Origin: Halichondria panicea
Taxonomy: Eukaryota > Porifera > Demospongiae > Suberitida > Halichondriidae
Direction: 5' to 3'
Length of the DNA: 64,000 nt
Assembly (NCBI RefSeq): GCF_963675165.1
Contig: NC_087390.1
Location: 2,990,001-3,054,000, forward strand
Part shown: positions 1 through 11,400 of the stretch, one piece after another
Numbering within the stretch: the first letter of the stretch is position 1
Layout: every line of letters begins with the position of its first letter
Program-made: the position numbers and the translations under genes
Notes under the pieces: model-generated
Seen by the model: the letters and a program-made list of their open reading frames with translations, nothing else
Database searches by the model: none
What the model was told of the DNA's origin: nothing

Positions 1-590
1 GCGAAAATGTAGTGCCTCGAATATAATCCGCCGCTATACGGTAGTTAAAATCCAATTGACAGACATAGCCCTGGGGTAGCAACCCATGCATTGCATTGCC
101 CCCCACAACCGTCGCTAACAAACCTCACCCTGCCCTGCAGCCCACCAATTAAAACCCAATATCAACAAATCAATTAAGATACAGATTGTGAAAACCTGCA
201 AAGCTTTTGAGGTGGACTGCCCATGCCAGACTTTAAGGCTCTCAATGGGCCAGAAAATTTCCTCTAAGGTGGCCATAATTGATGCTTAATGAACCCAACC
301 CTGAAACACACCAAGAACACACACTTCCAACACACTGCCGCTTCTTTCACTATAAACAAGTATATAAACATTATCATACTTTTTCGAAATAAGGCTCCCC
401 CCTTCTAATTACGCGCCACCTAGACCCGTAATAATTATAGTATCACATAATTTTTTTTCTTGTTTGCATACACTCAATCTAGTCTCGCAAATTTAAAAAA
501 AGCGGCGCATTATTTGGAAGAATAACGGTACTTTATACACATACAGTTAGTGTGTATCATCTAGCCCCTCCCGCCCCCTCCTCCGCTTAC
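1..590. other. No recognisable gene
   Basis: AT-rich sequence with no exon I can support. The next downstream exon of the myosin-I gene should lie here on the minus strand (the segment after HYAGNVT), but I do not see it. Either the intron extends beyond the window or the exon is lost. Confidence 0.5.
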
Positions 591-1275
591 GTTACGTTCC
601 CAGCGTAGTGTTTGATCTGGAAATGCTCGTCCCTCTCCAAGTCCTTGTTGGTCGGGTCCAGCTGACGACTCGTGTAGTGGGCGTGGACTTTGTACCTCTC
701 GTCCATTGCATGCAGGAAATGCTACACAGGGTGGTGGGTACAAGCATTCGTACAAATCAGTTACACCGCTATAGTGCTGAGGTATTTAAACGAAAACCAT
801 GTAATAACAAAATATCCAGGAATCCTTAACGTTAGTTTAATTTCCTACTACTCTTCACCTACAAAACAGAGCTCTCGTGAATTCATGCTCATAGTTGGAC
901 TTCACCATGGTTACAAGTTCCACCTACCTTGTCAGTGACGGTGCCCACAAGGAAGCAGGCTTCGTCCAGTAGAGCAATCACTCCCGTCTGCTTCACTTCC
1001 ATCAGGTCACAGATAATCTTGTTGTTGAAGTAGTCGATCTTTGAAAAGTAAGAAACAATTAATAGAGAAAACAATAAGGACGCTTAGATCACGCTTAGAT
1101 CAAATAATACTGAATCCATTTTCATGAACATGAATATAATTATACTGATGTTGGTCTTACCTGTACCCACTCTATACCCTCCCGTTGGTACTCCTCCTGC
1201 TCCAGTTTGAGCACCAGCTCAATGAACAGCTGCTGCAGCTTCTCGTTGCAATAGTTGATGCACAGCTGCTCAAAA
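591..1275 (-). CDS. Class I myosin heavy chain, partial motor domain (three exons)
   Basis: Three minus-strand exons encode consecutive motor-domain pieces of an unconventional class I myosin, an actin-based membrane-linked motor. Exons in gene order are 1161..1275 ([17 protein letters not shown], ending GIEWVQ), 928..1038 ([17 protein letters not shown], ending VTDK) and 591..721 ([13 protein letters not shown] to HYAGNV). Acceptor and donor dinucleotides fit, and the phases join cleanly. The NYCNEKLQ and DYFNN motifs of the relay and switch-II side of the motor are clear. The P-loop, switch I, IQ and tail regions are not present: upstream lie a 200-N gap and non-coding sequence, and downstream the window ends. 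The gene may be complete outside the window or fragmentary. A MYO1D/G-like affinity is a guess. Confidence 0.85.
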
Positions 1276-1474
1276 CTGAACGGAAGGGAATACAATGTAA
1301 TAATACAGTGGACTTAGTACTGGATTTGTGACAAATAGATATGTTAACCCTTTACCAGAACTATTTCTACAGACTGTTTGTGAAATATCGGTGTGTTGAT
1401 CTTTTACCAGACACTCTGAAATTGCTCACCCACACATACATGAAATGTTACTAGACAGTGTGATGATCTTTACC

Positions 1475-1674
1475 NNNNNNNNNNNNNNNNNNNNNNNNNN
1501 NNNNNNNNNNNNNNNNNNNNNNNNNNNNNNNNNNNNNNNNNNNNNNNNNNNNNNNNNNNNNNNNNNNNNNNNNNNNNNNNNNNNNNNNNNNNNNNNNNNN
1601 NNNNNNNNNNNNNNNNNNNNNNNNNNNNNNNNNNNNNNNNNNNNNNNNNNNNNNNNNNNNNNNNNNNNNNNNNN
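1475..1674. other. Assembly gap (200 N)
   Basis: A run of exactly 200 N, probably an arbitrary scaffold gap. It lies upstream of the visible myosin-I exons, where the N-terminal motor exons would be expected, so some may be hidden here. Confidence 1.
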
Positions 1675-2472
1675 CATGCATGCAGAGTGAGACATACATT
1701 ACTGTCATAGGAACAAAGACGAGCAGGGCCTCTTCACAACACAAGTAAACCATAGAGCCTTGCTCTACGTACATAGGGCTGAGATAGAGGTAATAAAACA
1801 CACATGGAAAAAAGAACAAGTGTGTCCACAGGTGGCTGACTACCATGCATCCTCCACAATTTCTTGCTCTTCGATTTGCAGTTTATTCTCAACTTCGCCA
1901 GGAAAAGTTCTTGATAACAAAGTGCATGGGCTGCGGCTGCTGCTTGTATTCTCAGTAGTATATGCTCAGCCTATATGAATGCATGCATGCATGTGCTGTG
2001 TATACAATGGCTATGTGCTGCCACACTGTAACGCAGGCCTTATTTTGCACATAATTATGGCTGCCTTATACTGTTATTGTCAGTGACCAAGCAGCACAGA
2101 TTATAGGCTAGTAATATATTCTGTATTGGAGTTTAGATCTACATAAACATTATAGCCATTGATTCTCAACTCATCCTCCTATTACTGTTGTGCTGGCTTG
2201 ACTCCACTGCTCTGAATAGACTTCTCTAGGGGGGCCCTATAATCACTAAGGGGGGCGTAAACCGCTAGTGCATTGGGGCCCCCCCTTACACCCCAAATCA
2301 CTAGCGTTTTAGGGCCGGGGGCCCATATCGCTTCTACACCGTAATTGATTGCGTTCCTCCCACCTTACTTCACTTGTACAGGAATACATATAATTATAGA
2401 TACATGTGCAACGAAGTAATAATCGAAACACATGAATGAAAATGTTCACATAATTTGTCAAGCCAGACTACA
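1675..2472. other. Intergenic, no gene seen
   Basis: I see no supported exon. Around 2225-2335 is a GC-rich patch of G and C runs with an imperfect inverted structure (CTAGTGCATTGG against CACTAGCG), possibly a decayed short element. Confidence 0.4.
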
Positions 2473-3395
2473 TCATGACCTATCAACACTCAATTCCATC
2501 CATAATCCCCAGTGGTCGCTAGGGAAACGACCACAATCTTCAAGTCTCTCTTTGCCCACCAAACCAAAACCCTTGGCTCTCACACCACCATCCTTTGAGT
2601 GCAGATAGACACGGTCAAATCGGCACTTTGGTTTGTTTGGATAGGTCCATTGGAGATTGTCGTTCTTGGATACATCCCAGGTGAACTTCTCATCCTCAAT
2701 TGAACCACAGGCCTCCCACACATCCACTGTGTCAGCTGGCAAACCGACCGATTTCACTTCATGGTCACGAATGTTCAAATCTCCTCCAAATATCCAAGTC
2801 GGGTTTTCAGAAATAATTTCAAACACTTTAGAAAGCTGAGCTTTTCTTGGCCCTCCGTAATCTTTCATACTCTCCAAATGAGATGTGAGTAAATTGATTT
2901 CAACTCCACCGAACACCACAGTACAAAAAAGAACATGCCGTCCCATGACTGTTTCCGGCAGGTCAATACACATCATGTTATCTCTAAAAAGCAGTCCTTT
3001 AGTTTTAAGTACCAAGATGGCGACATAGTAGCCGTATCTCTCACCAGCTCCTGGAGCAGAGTAATAGTCGTAATCGGCACCTAATGACTTGAGAATCTCC
3101 ATTTCCGTGGATGGGACAACTTCTTGCAGGAACACTGCATGCGGTCGTCGTGACGATATGAGCTTGCACACTGCTTGAGCTCGCCTAATGGTGTCTCTTT
3201 TATCCAAACCATCGATGTTCCAGGATAGCAGAGTGAATGCCTCTGAGCTGCAGGGGGTAAGAGTGATTATATGTGTCATAGAAGACTATGATCTCTTCTT
3301 ACTCACTGTCAGACTATGACATAATAGCTATACATGATCAAATAAGGTTGTAAAAACAGTTTGTTAGGTACATAATACCTTGTTTGTTCAGCCAT
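2473..3395 (-). CDS. TDP2: Tyrosyl-DNA phosphodiesterase 2
   Basis: Endonuclease/exonuclease/phosphatase-fold enzyme that removes 5'-tyrosyl adducts left by trapped topoisomerase II, acting in the nucleus with Mg2+. The model is complement(2473..3247, 3379..3395): a 17-nt first exon (MAEQT plus two bases) is spliced to a single long exon, giving 263 aa. Family signatures are in order: SWNIDGLD near residue 11, LQEV, TSHLES, GGDLNIRD and the C-terminal SDHWGL, with the catalytic Asn, Glu, Asp and His all kept. The vertebrate N-terminal UBA domain is absent, so the protein is essentially the catalytic domain alone. Its start lies 140 bp from the divergent L-rhamnonate dehydratase start. Confidence 0.94.
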
Positions 3396-3535
3396 TGCAC
3401 TAGCAAAGAATGAGCAGGAGTAGTATGTCAGCCAGTACAGTCAGCTAGCTAGCTATATAATTATGGAAATGGTGCAGAAAGTTTGTTCCAGTTTATATTA
3501 GAACATTTTCCTACACATGCGCATTTGCTTCAACA
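3396..3535. promoter_or_regulatory. Divergent promoter of TDP2 and rhamnonate dehydratase
   Basis: The 140-bp spacer between two opposed start codons must hold both core promoters. It contains a TATATAA-like stretch near 3455 and CATGCGCAT at 3516-3524, a word related to NRF1 sites that recurs in other spacers of this window. Regulatory role is inferred from position. Confidence 0.45.
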
Positions 3536-6500
3536 ATGGCTGAATGTATAGACCTACCAAGAATCAAAGAAGTTCGTGCCTATGTCAAACAGGCTGCTGC
3601 AGGAGACCAAGGTGCTCAGCTATATACTAAATGCAATCTCGCAAATAGATCTACTTGCTAGATCTAGCTATTTTGAATTGCTATTTTGGTAATTATTTAA
3701 GGGGGCGGATTCAGTGGAGCTTAGAGTAGTTGGGCTAGCTAGTCCAACTAGGGCTTTATAGGGTACCAGGTGCTTGAGCATTCCCCTGGGTGGCTCTAGA
3801 ACTACCTTAGTTAGTCCTATGAATGTTTGATCTGATGACAAGCATAGAGAATTATATCTAGATCTAGCTATGAACTTTAATACAGCATGCATGCGCTGGA
3901 CAATGGTAGAGGCAGTCTAGATACATGTAGCTAACTGTAGGATCTAGGAATCGATAGGACTCTATTATGTTGCAATTAATTGACCCACGTGCGCACTAAT
4001 TGGTAGGCGTGGCTTACAATTTCAGCCTGCGCTTTGCGCAGGGTTTATGTTTTCCCTTAATACTCAGCACCCCTCTGCCTTCTTTTCTAAATCTGCCTCT
4101 GATTATTTTTAATGTTTTTCTGCACATGTACATGTAGGTGCCGACTGTCATGATGTATCTGACCAACACTGGATCAATGGCTACCCCACTCCAATAGCCA
4201 ATCCGATGTCCATGTATCCTCGTTACCAAGGCTACCGGAAGTCGTGGGGCATTAATGCATTGGGCTCTGTGGTGGCAGAGGTGGAGGCGGAAGATGGGAC
4301 ATGTGGAGTGGGTATGTGAGGGTTGTGACTTGTGTAGAGTGATGTATACACATTTGTAAAATGGTGCGTTGTGACACAATCTCCTTCTAGGTGTGTCCAT
4401 TGGCGGTGAGCCAGCGTGTTACATTATTGAGCATCACCTGAGCCGTTTCGTCGAGGGGCAGGACCCTAGCAACATAGAGCTGATGTGGGACCAAATGTAT
4501 CGCAGCACCCTCAACTATGGCCGCAAAGGACTGCCAATGTGAGTTTCTGACTCATGATATGCGTAGACATTTTAATTACTATACCCTGAATTTTGAGTGT
4601 ACACAATTCTTAGTCTGCAGTTCTTAGATTGAATGCCTGTGATATTATTTGCCTCCCCCTGTCTACAGCCAGGCTATCAGTGCTGTGGACCTGGCCTTGT
4701 GGGATCTCCAGGGCAAGCTTCTCAAGAAACCTGTGTTTGCTTTGCTGGGGGGCAAGACAAAGGTACATACTGTCAGGTGGAGGGGGAGGGGCTGTTTGAT
4801 ATTATTTATTGCCCATGCAGGAGCGGTTACCTGTGTACAGCACCACAGCTGAGCCTAAGATTGCCAAGGTAACTCACGCAGACACACTTTCTGTGCATAA
4901 TTATACTCGGAATGTTTTTCACATGAATTTCTCTCGATCATTCTTGATTTTTGGGTAATCACACACACACACACACACACGAACAGGATCTTGGGTTTGT
5001 AGGTGCCAAGATTCCATGTGCATACGGCCCAGCTGATGGAGATGAGGGACTAGCAAAAAATGTTGAGATTTTCCGACGAGCACGAGAATCAGTTGGCCCT
5101 GACTACCCCCTCATGTGAGCTAGTGGGAGTGTGTTCATATGGGTGGGGGGGGGGGGGGGGGACACTGTCTGCTATGTACATGTCTACTCGCTGGAAACAT
5201 TAGATTGCACACAATATTTGGGGTCTACATTGGATTAGTTCAAGTAGTACCAATGTACCAACTACAGTACAAGCAGTCGTCTAATAACCGCTTATGTTGC
5301 ATGTACATGTACACAAGTTTCCAAGTTGGTTGACATGTACAATTAATGATTGGAATGTTGTGTGATCGGTCTAATAGTAATCTTTATTTGTTCCCCAGGC
5401 TGGACTGTTACATGGCCCTTAGCGTTCCATACGCAATAAAGGTATGTGCATGTACAATTATCACAATTAAAATATACAAAAACAGGTCTGTTTTATGACT
5501 CTTCATAAGATCGTCCACTACTTAAAACACTAAATTTATTGCTTTTGGGGCAAGTGCATAGGGTTAGTATAGCTATAGCTACGGTACAGAGGAGGTCCGA
5601 CAACTGTGCACCTAGCATTAATTTTGCTGAATCAGCATTTCATAAAACTTGCTTTACAGATGTTATTGAGAGAGTTAGAGCTCCTATCTAAAACTAGACC
5701 TAACAATACAATAGAGGACTAAGTCTAAAAGGAGTGCAACACGTACCTCTAAAGGCAAGTTATATGAAAAATGATGATTCGATCAGCAAAACTTAATGTT
5801 AGGCGCACGGTTGTCGGACCTCCTCTGGTTACAGTACTTCTGATCCCTTGTAATTTTTGTGCCCTTGTGTAATGTACTTCAATCTCTTATGTTTAGTTGG
5901 CAAGGGCTTTGGAGCCTCTGAATTTGAAGTGGATTGAAGAGTGCCTGCCGCCTGATGATTACCATGGTTACACTGACCTCAAGGCTGCCCTGACTGGAAC
6001 CACAATGGTCACCACTGGAGAGCACGAGTACACGCGGTAAGGAGGGGGTGTGCTATATGTAATTATTGTGCAATGGTTGGTAAGGAGGGGGTGTGCTATA
6101 TGTAATTATTGTGCAATAGTTGGTAAGGAGGGGGTGTGCTATATGTAATTATTGTGCAATAGTTCCTGCAGCACATAGCTACCAAACATGGTAAAAATAT
6201 GTATGTATGATTATTAGTGCATGAACATGTGACTGTGGAACATGCCACGCTAGTACAGACTTATGATGACGTAACTAAACAATCACACCATTGTGAATTG
6301 GATGTTTAACCATCAGGTGTCTGTTTATTTGTGCCATCATGCAGGTGTCTGTTTATTTGTGCTGCTTACTCAACCATTTAATCTCGACACAATCTACAAT
6401 CTAATGTTCATGTACATGTGCCCTATACAAACACCATTAGCAATTGAGGCTTCCTATAATGCACACGGCTATTAGGAATCTCATGTTTCCTTTGCAGTTA

Positions 6501-6797
6501 TCCCAGCCATGGCTTCTGTTTCCTAGCTAGCATCATTAGGCCATTAAATGCAGCCTTGCATGATTATTGTATTCTCTCAGGTATGGATTTCGCCAATTGA
6601 TTGAAGGCAAGTGTGCTGACATTATTCAGCCTGACATCACCTGGATGGGTGGGATCACTGAAGCACGACGAATGGTTGCTATGGCAGCATCACATGACCT
6701 GAATGTGATCCCCCATGGCTCCAGTGTCTACTCATATCACCTGCAGTATGCCTTTGTCAACTGCCCTCTAGCTGAGTACATCAACCTCAGCCCAAAG

Positions 6798-6847
<50 letters not shown>

Positions 6848-8223
6848 TCACAGAATATAATAATTGTGCATGCAGCTACAGTGACAGATCTAGACTGGTT
6901 CCATGGGTTCCATGGAACCACCCCTTTGACACAAGAACATATTAAAGGAGATAAACTTGCTAGCTCAGCTCAGCTCAGCAATCTCACTAGAATGATGTCA
7001 TGCAATTGAGATGTGGGCAGGGCCATCTACCGCGCATGCTGATTGCTGAGGAAAAGTGATGACCTTCTTTTAGTGAAATTTAATGTCCCAATGCGCATGC
7101 TGACTGTTTGGAAGCAGTGACGACCTTTTTTTAATTCAGAGTGTTGAGCTGGAACCCTCCTTTCAAGAATCCTAGATCCGCCACTGACTGCTATATATTA
7201 AATGAGCTGTAAGGATGCTTCAGTTCAGTAGTTTAATAGTGTACAACTGGCCACTATAAGATAAAGGAAATCCCTCACTCACCAACTCCCCATACTAGTA
7301 AAGCGAACCTGACCTTTGCCAGTGAGAGTGTGTTTGTGTATTACATACATATTGTATATGTATATATTTCAATGTTTACATTGTGTATTACCTAACCCCA
7401 TCACTTTCACTGTGCAGGCTGACAAAATTGTCCCCTACTTTGGGGACCTGTTCACAGATGAACCACTGCCTGGGAATGGATTCATTGACCTTCCCAACAG
7501 GTTAGTGCCCCAGGGTGGGCTACCAAGGCTACCACTGTGTGGGTAATGTTATGGCCTCAGGGACACCTCAATTGATAATAGTTGACCTCACTTGACCAGT
7601 GTGTGTAGAAACTAACCCCAGCAAAGTGTTTCAGAATGATGTGGATCAGTACTTTCAATGAGCTAATAACGCCTGCCTATACTGACACAGACTAGCAGTG
7701 GCTGTAAAAAAGGGGTGGCCTGCTAACACAGGTTGAAACTCAATTGAAACACATGCTATGGAGACTTTGAAGCCTCATCATAACCTAGCTGTATTAATAG
7801 AGGGTTGCCTGCTTATAGGATGACACTGTATTGACTGGCTATCTGTGCTGTGTTTTATACAGGGCTGGCTTTGGAGTGACCTTAAACAGAGATGGCCTAC
7901 ACCGACCTTACCCACGGACGGAGGAACAAGTAAACTCACTCAGTGTAGACACAACTTCCCCCCCCCCCCAATTTGTAGACACAATAATTATATACATTTG
8001 CTTTAATTTCCCCCCCTCCCAAATTTCATGATCAGCCAGATGTGTTGTACTAGCTAATAGATGTATATACATGTACTTAAAATGTAACATGCTTGTACGT
8101 ACGTGTATATATAATACCATGCACCCCGTTAACACATTCATCACACCCACTCCACAGGTGAAGGCTCAGTGTGACTGCAATAAAGTGAACTATCAATCTG
8201 AACATTCAAAGATGCCTTTTTAA
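3536..8223 (+). CDS. L-rhamnonate dehydratase (enolase superfamily)
   Basis: Mandelate-racemase-group enolase-superfamily enzyme predicted to dehydrate L-rhamnonate to 2-keto-3-deoxy-L-rhamnonate. Twelve exons: 3536..3611, 4138..4311, 4391..4538, 4669..4762, 4821..4868, 4987..5114, 5399..5441, 5897..6036, 6581..6797, 7418..7500, 7863..7929 and 8158..8223. All phases fit. Landmarks are [37 protein letters not shown], the metal-ligand stretch [37 protein letters not shown], the catalytic-His motif [10 protein letters not shown], and [17 protein letters not shown]. This resembles bacterial and fungal RhmD more than animal ENOSF1. The short Cys-containing tail ending KMPF is not conserved. It is an unusual gene for an animal; exclusive function on rhamnonate rather than a related acid sugar is inferred. 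Confidence 0.92.
5587..5827. mobile_element. MITE with CAGAGGAGGTCCGACAAC termini
   Basis: A 241-bp element inside the intron between rhamnonate dehydratase exons 7 and 8. The two ends are inverted repeats of about 35 bp: CAGAGGAGGTCCGACAACTG on the left, and the right end read on the other strand begins CAGAGGAGGTCCGACAACCG. There is no coding capacity. A relative with the start CAGAGGAGGT lies at 47863-48000. Confidence 0.75.
6036..6163 (+). repeat. 43-bp tandem repeat (x3) starting at a splice donor
   Basis: Three direct copies of a 43-bp unit beginning GGTAAGGAGGGGGTGTGC at 6036, 6079 and 6122. The first copy begins at the GTAAGG donor of rhamnonate dehydratase exon 8, so the donor and the start of the intron are triplicated. 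Confidence 0.9.
6798..6846 (+). repeat. (CA)n microsatellite at a splice donor
   Basis: About 24 CA units beginning directly at the GTACAC donor of rhamnonate dehydratase exon 9. Confidence 0.95.
6879..7186. mobile_element. Degenerate DNA-transposon relic (CAGTGGCGGATCTAGG end)
   Basis: About 308 bp in the intron between exons 9 and 10 of rhamnonate dehydratase. The right end is the rc of CAGTGGCGGATCTAGG and the left end is a diverged CAGTGACAGATCTAGAC. Inside is a perfect local palindrome, GGTTCCATGGAACC. It is non-autonomous and old, judged by mismatch between the ends. Confidence 0.55.
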
Positions 8224-8445
8224 GAGTGCTAAATAATTTATAACAGACACATGATGCTATTATTTTTTATAAATGACCTTTGGAAATTTTAATAATAATT
8301 TATATGAATTGAACGAAATATTAATTAATGTAAACATTATACGTCATGTAGGATAAATGTTTGGGAGATAACAATGCTATTCATTACGAATGTATTAACC
8401 TAATTGGACAGTTTCAGAACAGTCATTTGAAAGTCTTGATGCAAT

Positions 8446-11400
8446 TCAGAGAAAATCACGATCAAACTCGATGTATTTCATCTTCTGAGCCAATATCTTC
8501 TCAACGAAAGCGACTGTCTCTCCTTTCTTGCTACACGTTCCAGCGGTAACGTCACATGTATGGTCCTCAGGACAACAATGGACATTATCAGAACAACACA
8601 CAGCACTAGGCAAAGGACAACAAGCGTACTCGCCTGGAAAGCCCTTGCAACATGTATTTCCATCGGAGCATTGGGTCTGGCCATCGGGACACATTACGCT
8701 CTTGGGTGATTTCACAGCAGCAATTTTCTCAAAGCTAGCAATTGTCTCTCCTTTCTTGCTACAAGTTCCAGCGGAAGGGTCACAGGTATAGCCGCTGGGA
8801 CAACAATGGACACCATCAGAACAACACACAGCACTAGGTATTGGGCAGCAACCCCATTGACCGGAAGAGAGCTTGCAACAAGTGTTTCCATTGGGGCATT
8901 GGCTCTGGCCATCGGGACACATTACGCTCTCGGGATATTTCACGGCAGCAATTTTCTCAAAGAAAGCGATTGTCTCTCCTTTCTTGCTACAAGTTCCAAC
9001 GGAAGGGTTACAGGTATAGCCGCTGGGACAACAATGGACACCATCTGAACAACACACAGCACTAGGTATTGGGCAGCAACCCCATTGACCGGAAGAGAGC
9101 TTGCAACAAGTGTTTCCATTGGGGCATTCGCTCTGGCCATCGGGACACACGACACTCTTGGGTGATTTCACAGCTGCAATTTTCTCAAAGAAAGCAATTG
9201 TCTCTCCTTTCTTGGTACAAGTTCCAGCGGTAACGTCACAGGTATAGCCGTTGGGACAACAATGGACACCATCAGAACAACACACAGCACTAGGTATTGG
9301 GCAGCAACCATATTTACCGGAAGAGAGCTTGCAACAAGTGTTTCCATTGGGGCATTGGCTCTGGCCGTCGGGACACATTACGCTCTTGGGAGATTTCACA
9401 GCAGCAATTTTCTCAAAGAAAGCGATAGTCTCTCCTTTTTTGCTACAAGCTCCACTGGAAACGTCACAGGTATAGCCGCTGGGACAACAATGGACACCAT
9501 CTGAACAACACACAGCACTAGGTATTGGGCAGCAACCCCATTGACCAGAAGAGAGCTTGCAACAAGTATTTCCATTGGGGCATTCGCTCTTGTTATCTGG
9601 ACACATTACGCTCTTGGGTGATTTCACAGCTGCAATTTTCTCAAAGAAAGCAATTGTCTCTCCTTTCTTGGTACAAGTTCCAGCGTTAACGTCACAGGTA
9701 TAGCCGTTGGGACAACAATGGACACCATCAGAACAACACACAGCACTAGGTATTGGGCAGCAACCCCATTGACCGGAAGAGAGCTTGCAACAAGTGTTTC
9801 CATTGGGGCATTGGCTCTGGCCATCGGGACACATTACGCTCTCGGGATATTTCACGGCAGCAATTTTCTCAAAGAAAGCGATTGTCTCTCCTTTCTTGCT
9901 ACAAGTTCCAACGGAAGGGTTACAGGTATAGCCGCTGGGACAACAATGGACACCATCAGAACAACACACAGCACTAGGTATTGGGCAGCAACCCCATTGA
10001 CCGGAAGAGAGCTTGCAACAAGTGTTTCCATTGGGGCATTCGCTCTGGCCATCGGGACACACGACACTCTTGGGTGATTTCACAGCTGCAATTTTCTCAA
10101 AGAAAGCGATTGTCTCTCCTTTCTTGCTACAAGTTCCAACGGAAGGGTTACATGTATAGCCGTTGGGACAACAATGGATACCATCAGAACAACACACAGC
10201 ACTAGGTATTGGGCAGCAACCCCATTGACCGGAAGAGAGCTTGCAACAAGTGTTTCCATTGGGGCATTGGGTCTGGCCATCGGGACACACTACGCTCTCG
10301 GGATATTTCACGGCAGCAATTTTCTCAAAGAAAGCAATTGTCTCTCCTTTCTTGCTACAAGTTCCAACGGAAGGGTTACAGGTATAGCCGCTGGGACAAC
10401 AATGGACACCATCAGAACAACACACAGCACTAGGTATTGGGCAGCAACCCCATTGACCGGAAGAGTCCTTGCAACAAGTGTTTCCATTGGGGCATTCGCT
10501 CTGGCCATCGGGACACACGACACTCTTGGGTGATTTCACAGCTGCAATTTTCTCAAAGAAAGCAATTGTCTCTCCTTTTTTGGTACAAGTTCCAGCGGTA
10601 ACGTCACAGGTATAGCCGTTGGGACAACAATGGACACCATCAGAACAACACACAGCACTAGGTATTGGGCAGCAACCATATTTACCGGAAGAGAGCTTGC
10701 AACAAGTGTTTCCATTGGGGCATTGGCTTTGGCCGTCGGGACACATTACGCTCTTGGGAGATTTCACAGCAGCAATTTTCTCAAAGAAAGCGATAGTCTC
10801 TCCTTTTTTGCTACAAGCTCCACTGGAAACGTCACAGGTATAGCCGCTGGGACAACAATGGACACCATCTGAACAACACACAGCACTAGGTATTGGGCAG
10901 CAACCCCATTGACCAGAAGAGAGCTTGCAACAAGTATTTCCATTGGGGCATTCGCTCTTGTTATCTGGACACATTACGCTCTTGGGTGATTTCACAGCTG
11001 CAATTTTCTCAAAGAAAGCAATTGTCTCTCCTTTCTTGGTACAAGTTCCAGCGTTAATGTCACAGGTATAGCCGTTGGGACAACAATGGACACCATCAGA
11101 ACAACACACAGCACTAGGTATTGGGCAGCAACCCCATTGACCGGAAGAGAGCTTGCAACAAGTGTTTCCATTGGGGCATTGGCTCTGGCCATCGGGACAC
11201 ATCACGCTCTTGGGAGATTTCACAGCAACAATTTTCTCAAAGAAAGCAATTGTCTCTCCTTTCTTGCTACAAGTTCCAGCGGAGGGGTCACAGGTATAGC
11301 CGCTGGGACAACAATGGACACCATCTGAACAACACACAGCACTAGGTATTGGGCAGCAACCCCATTGACCAGAAGAGAGCTTGCAACAAGTATTTCCATT

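Noticed and set aside
1426-1846. ORFs spanning the N run
   Set aside because: They exist only because N codons are read through; no real sequence supports them.
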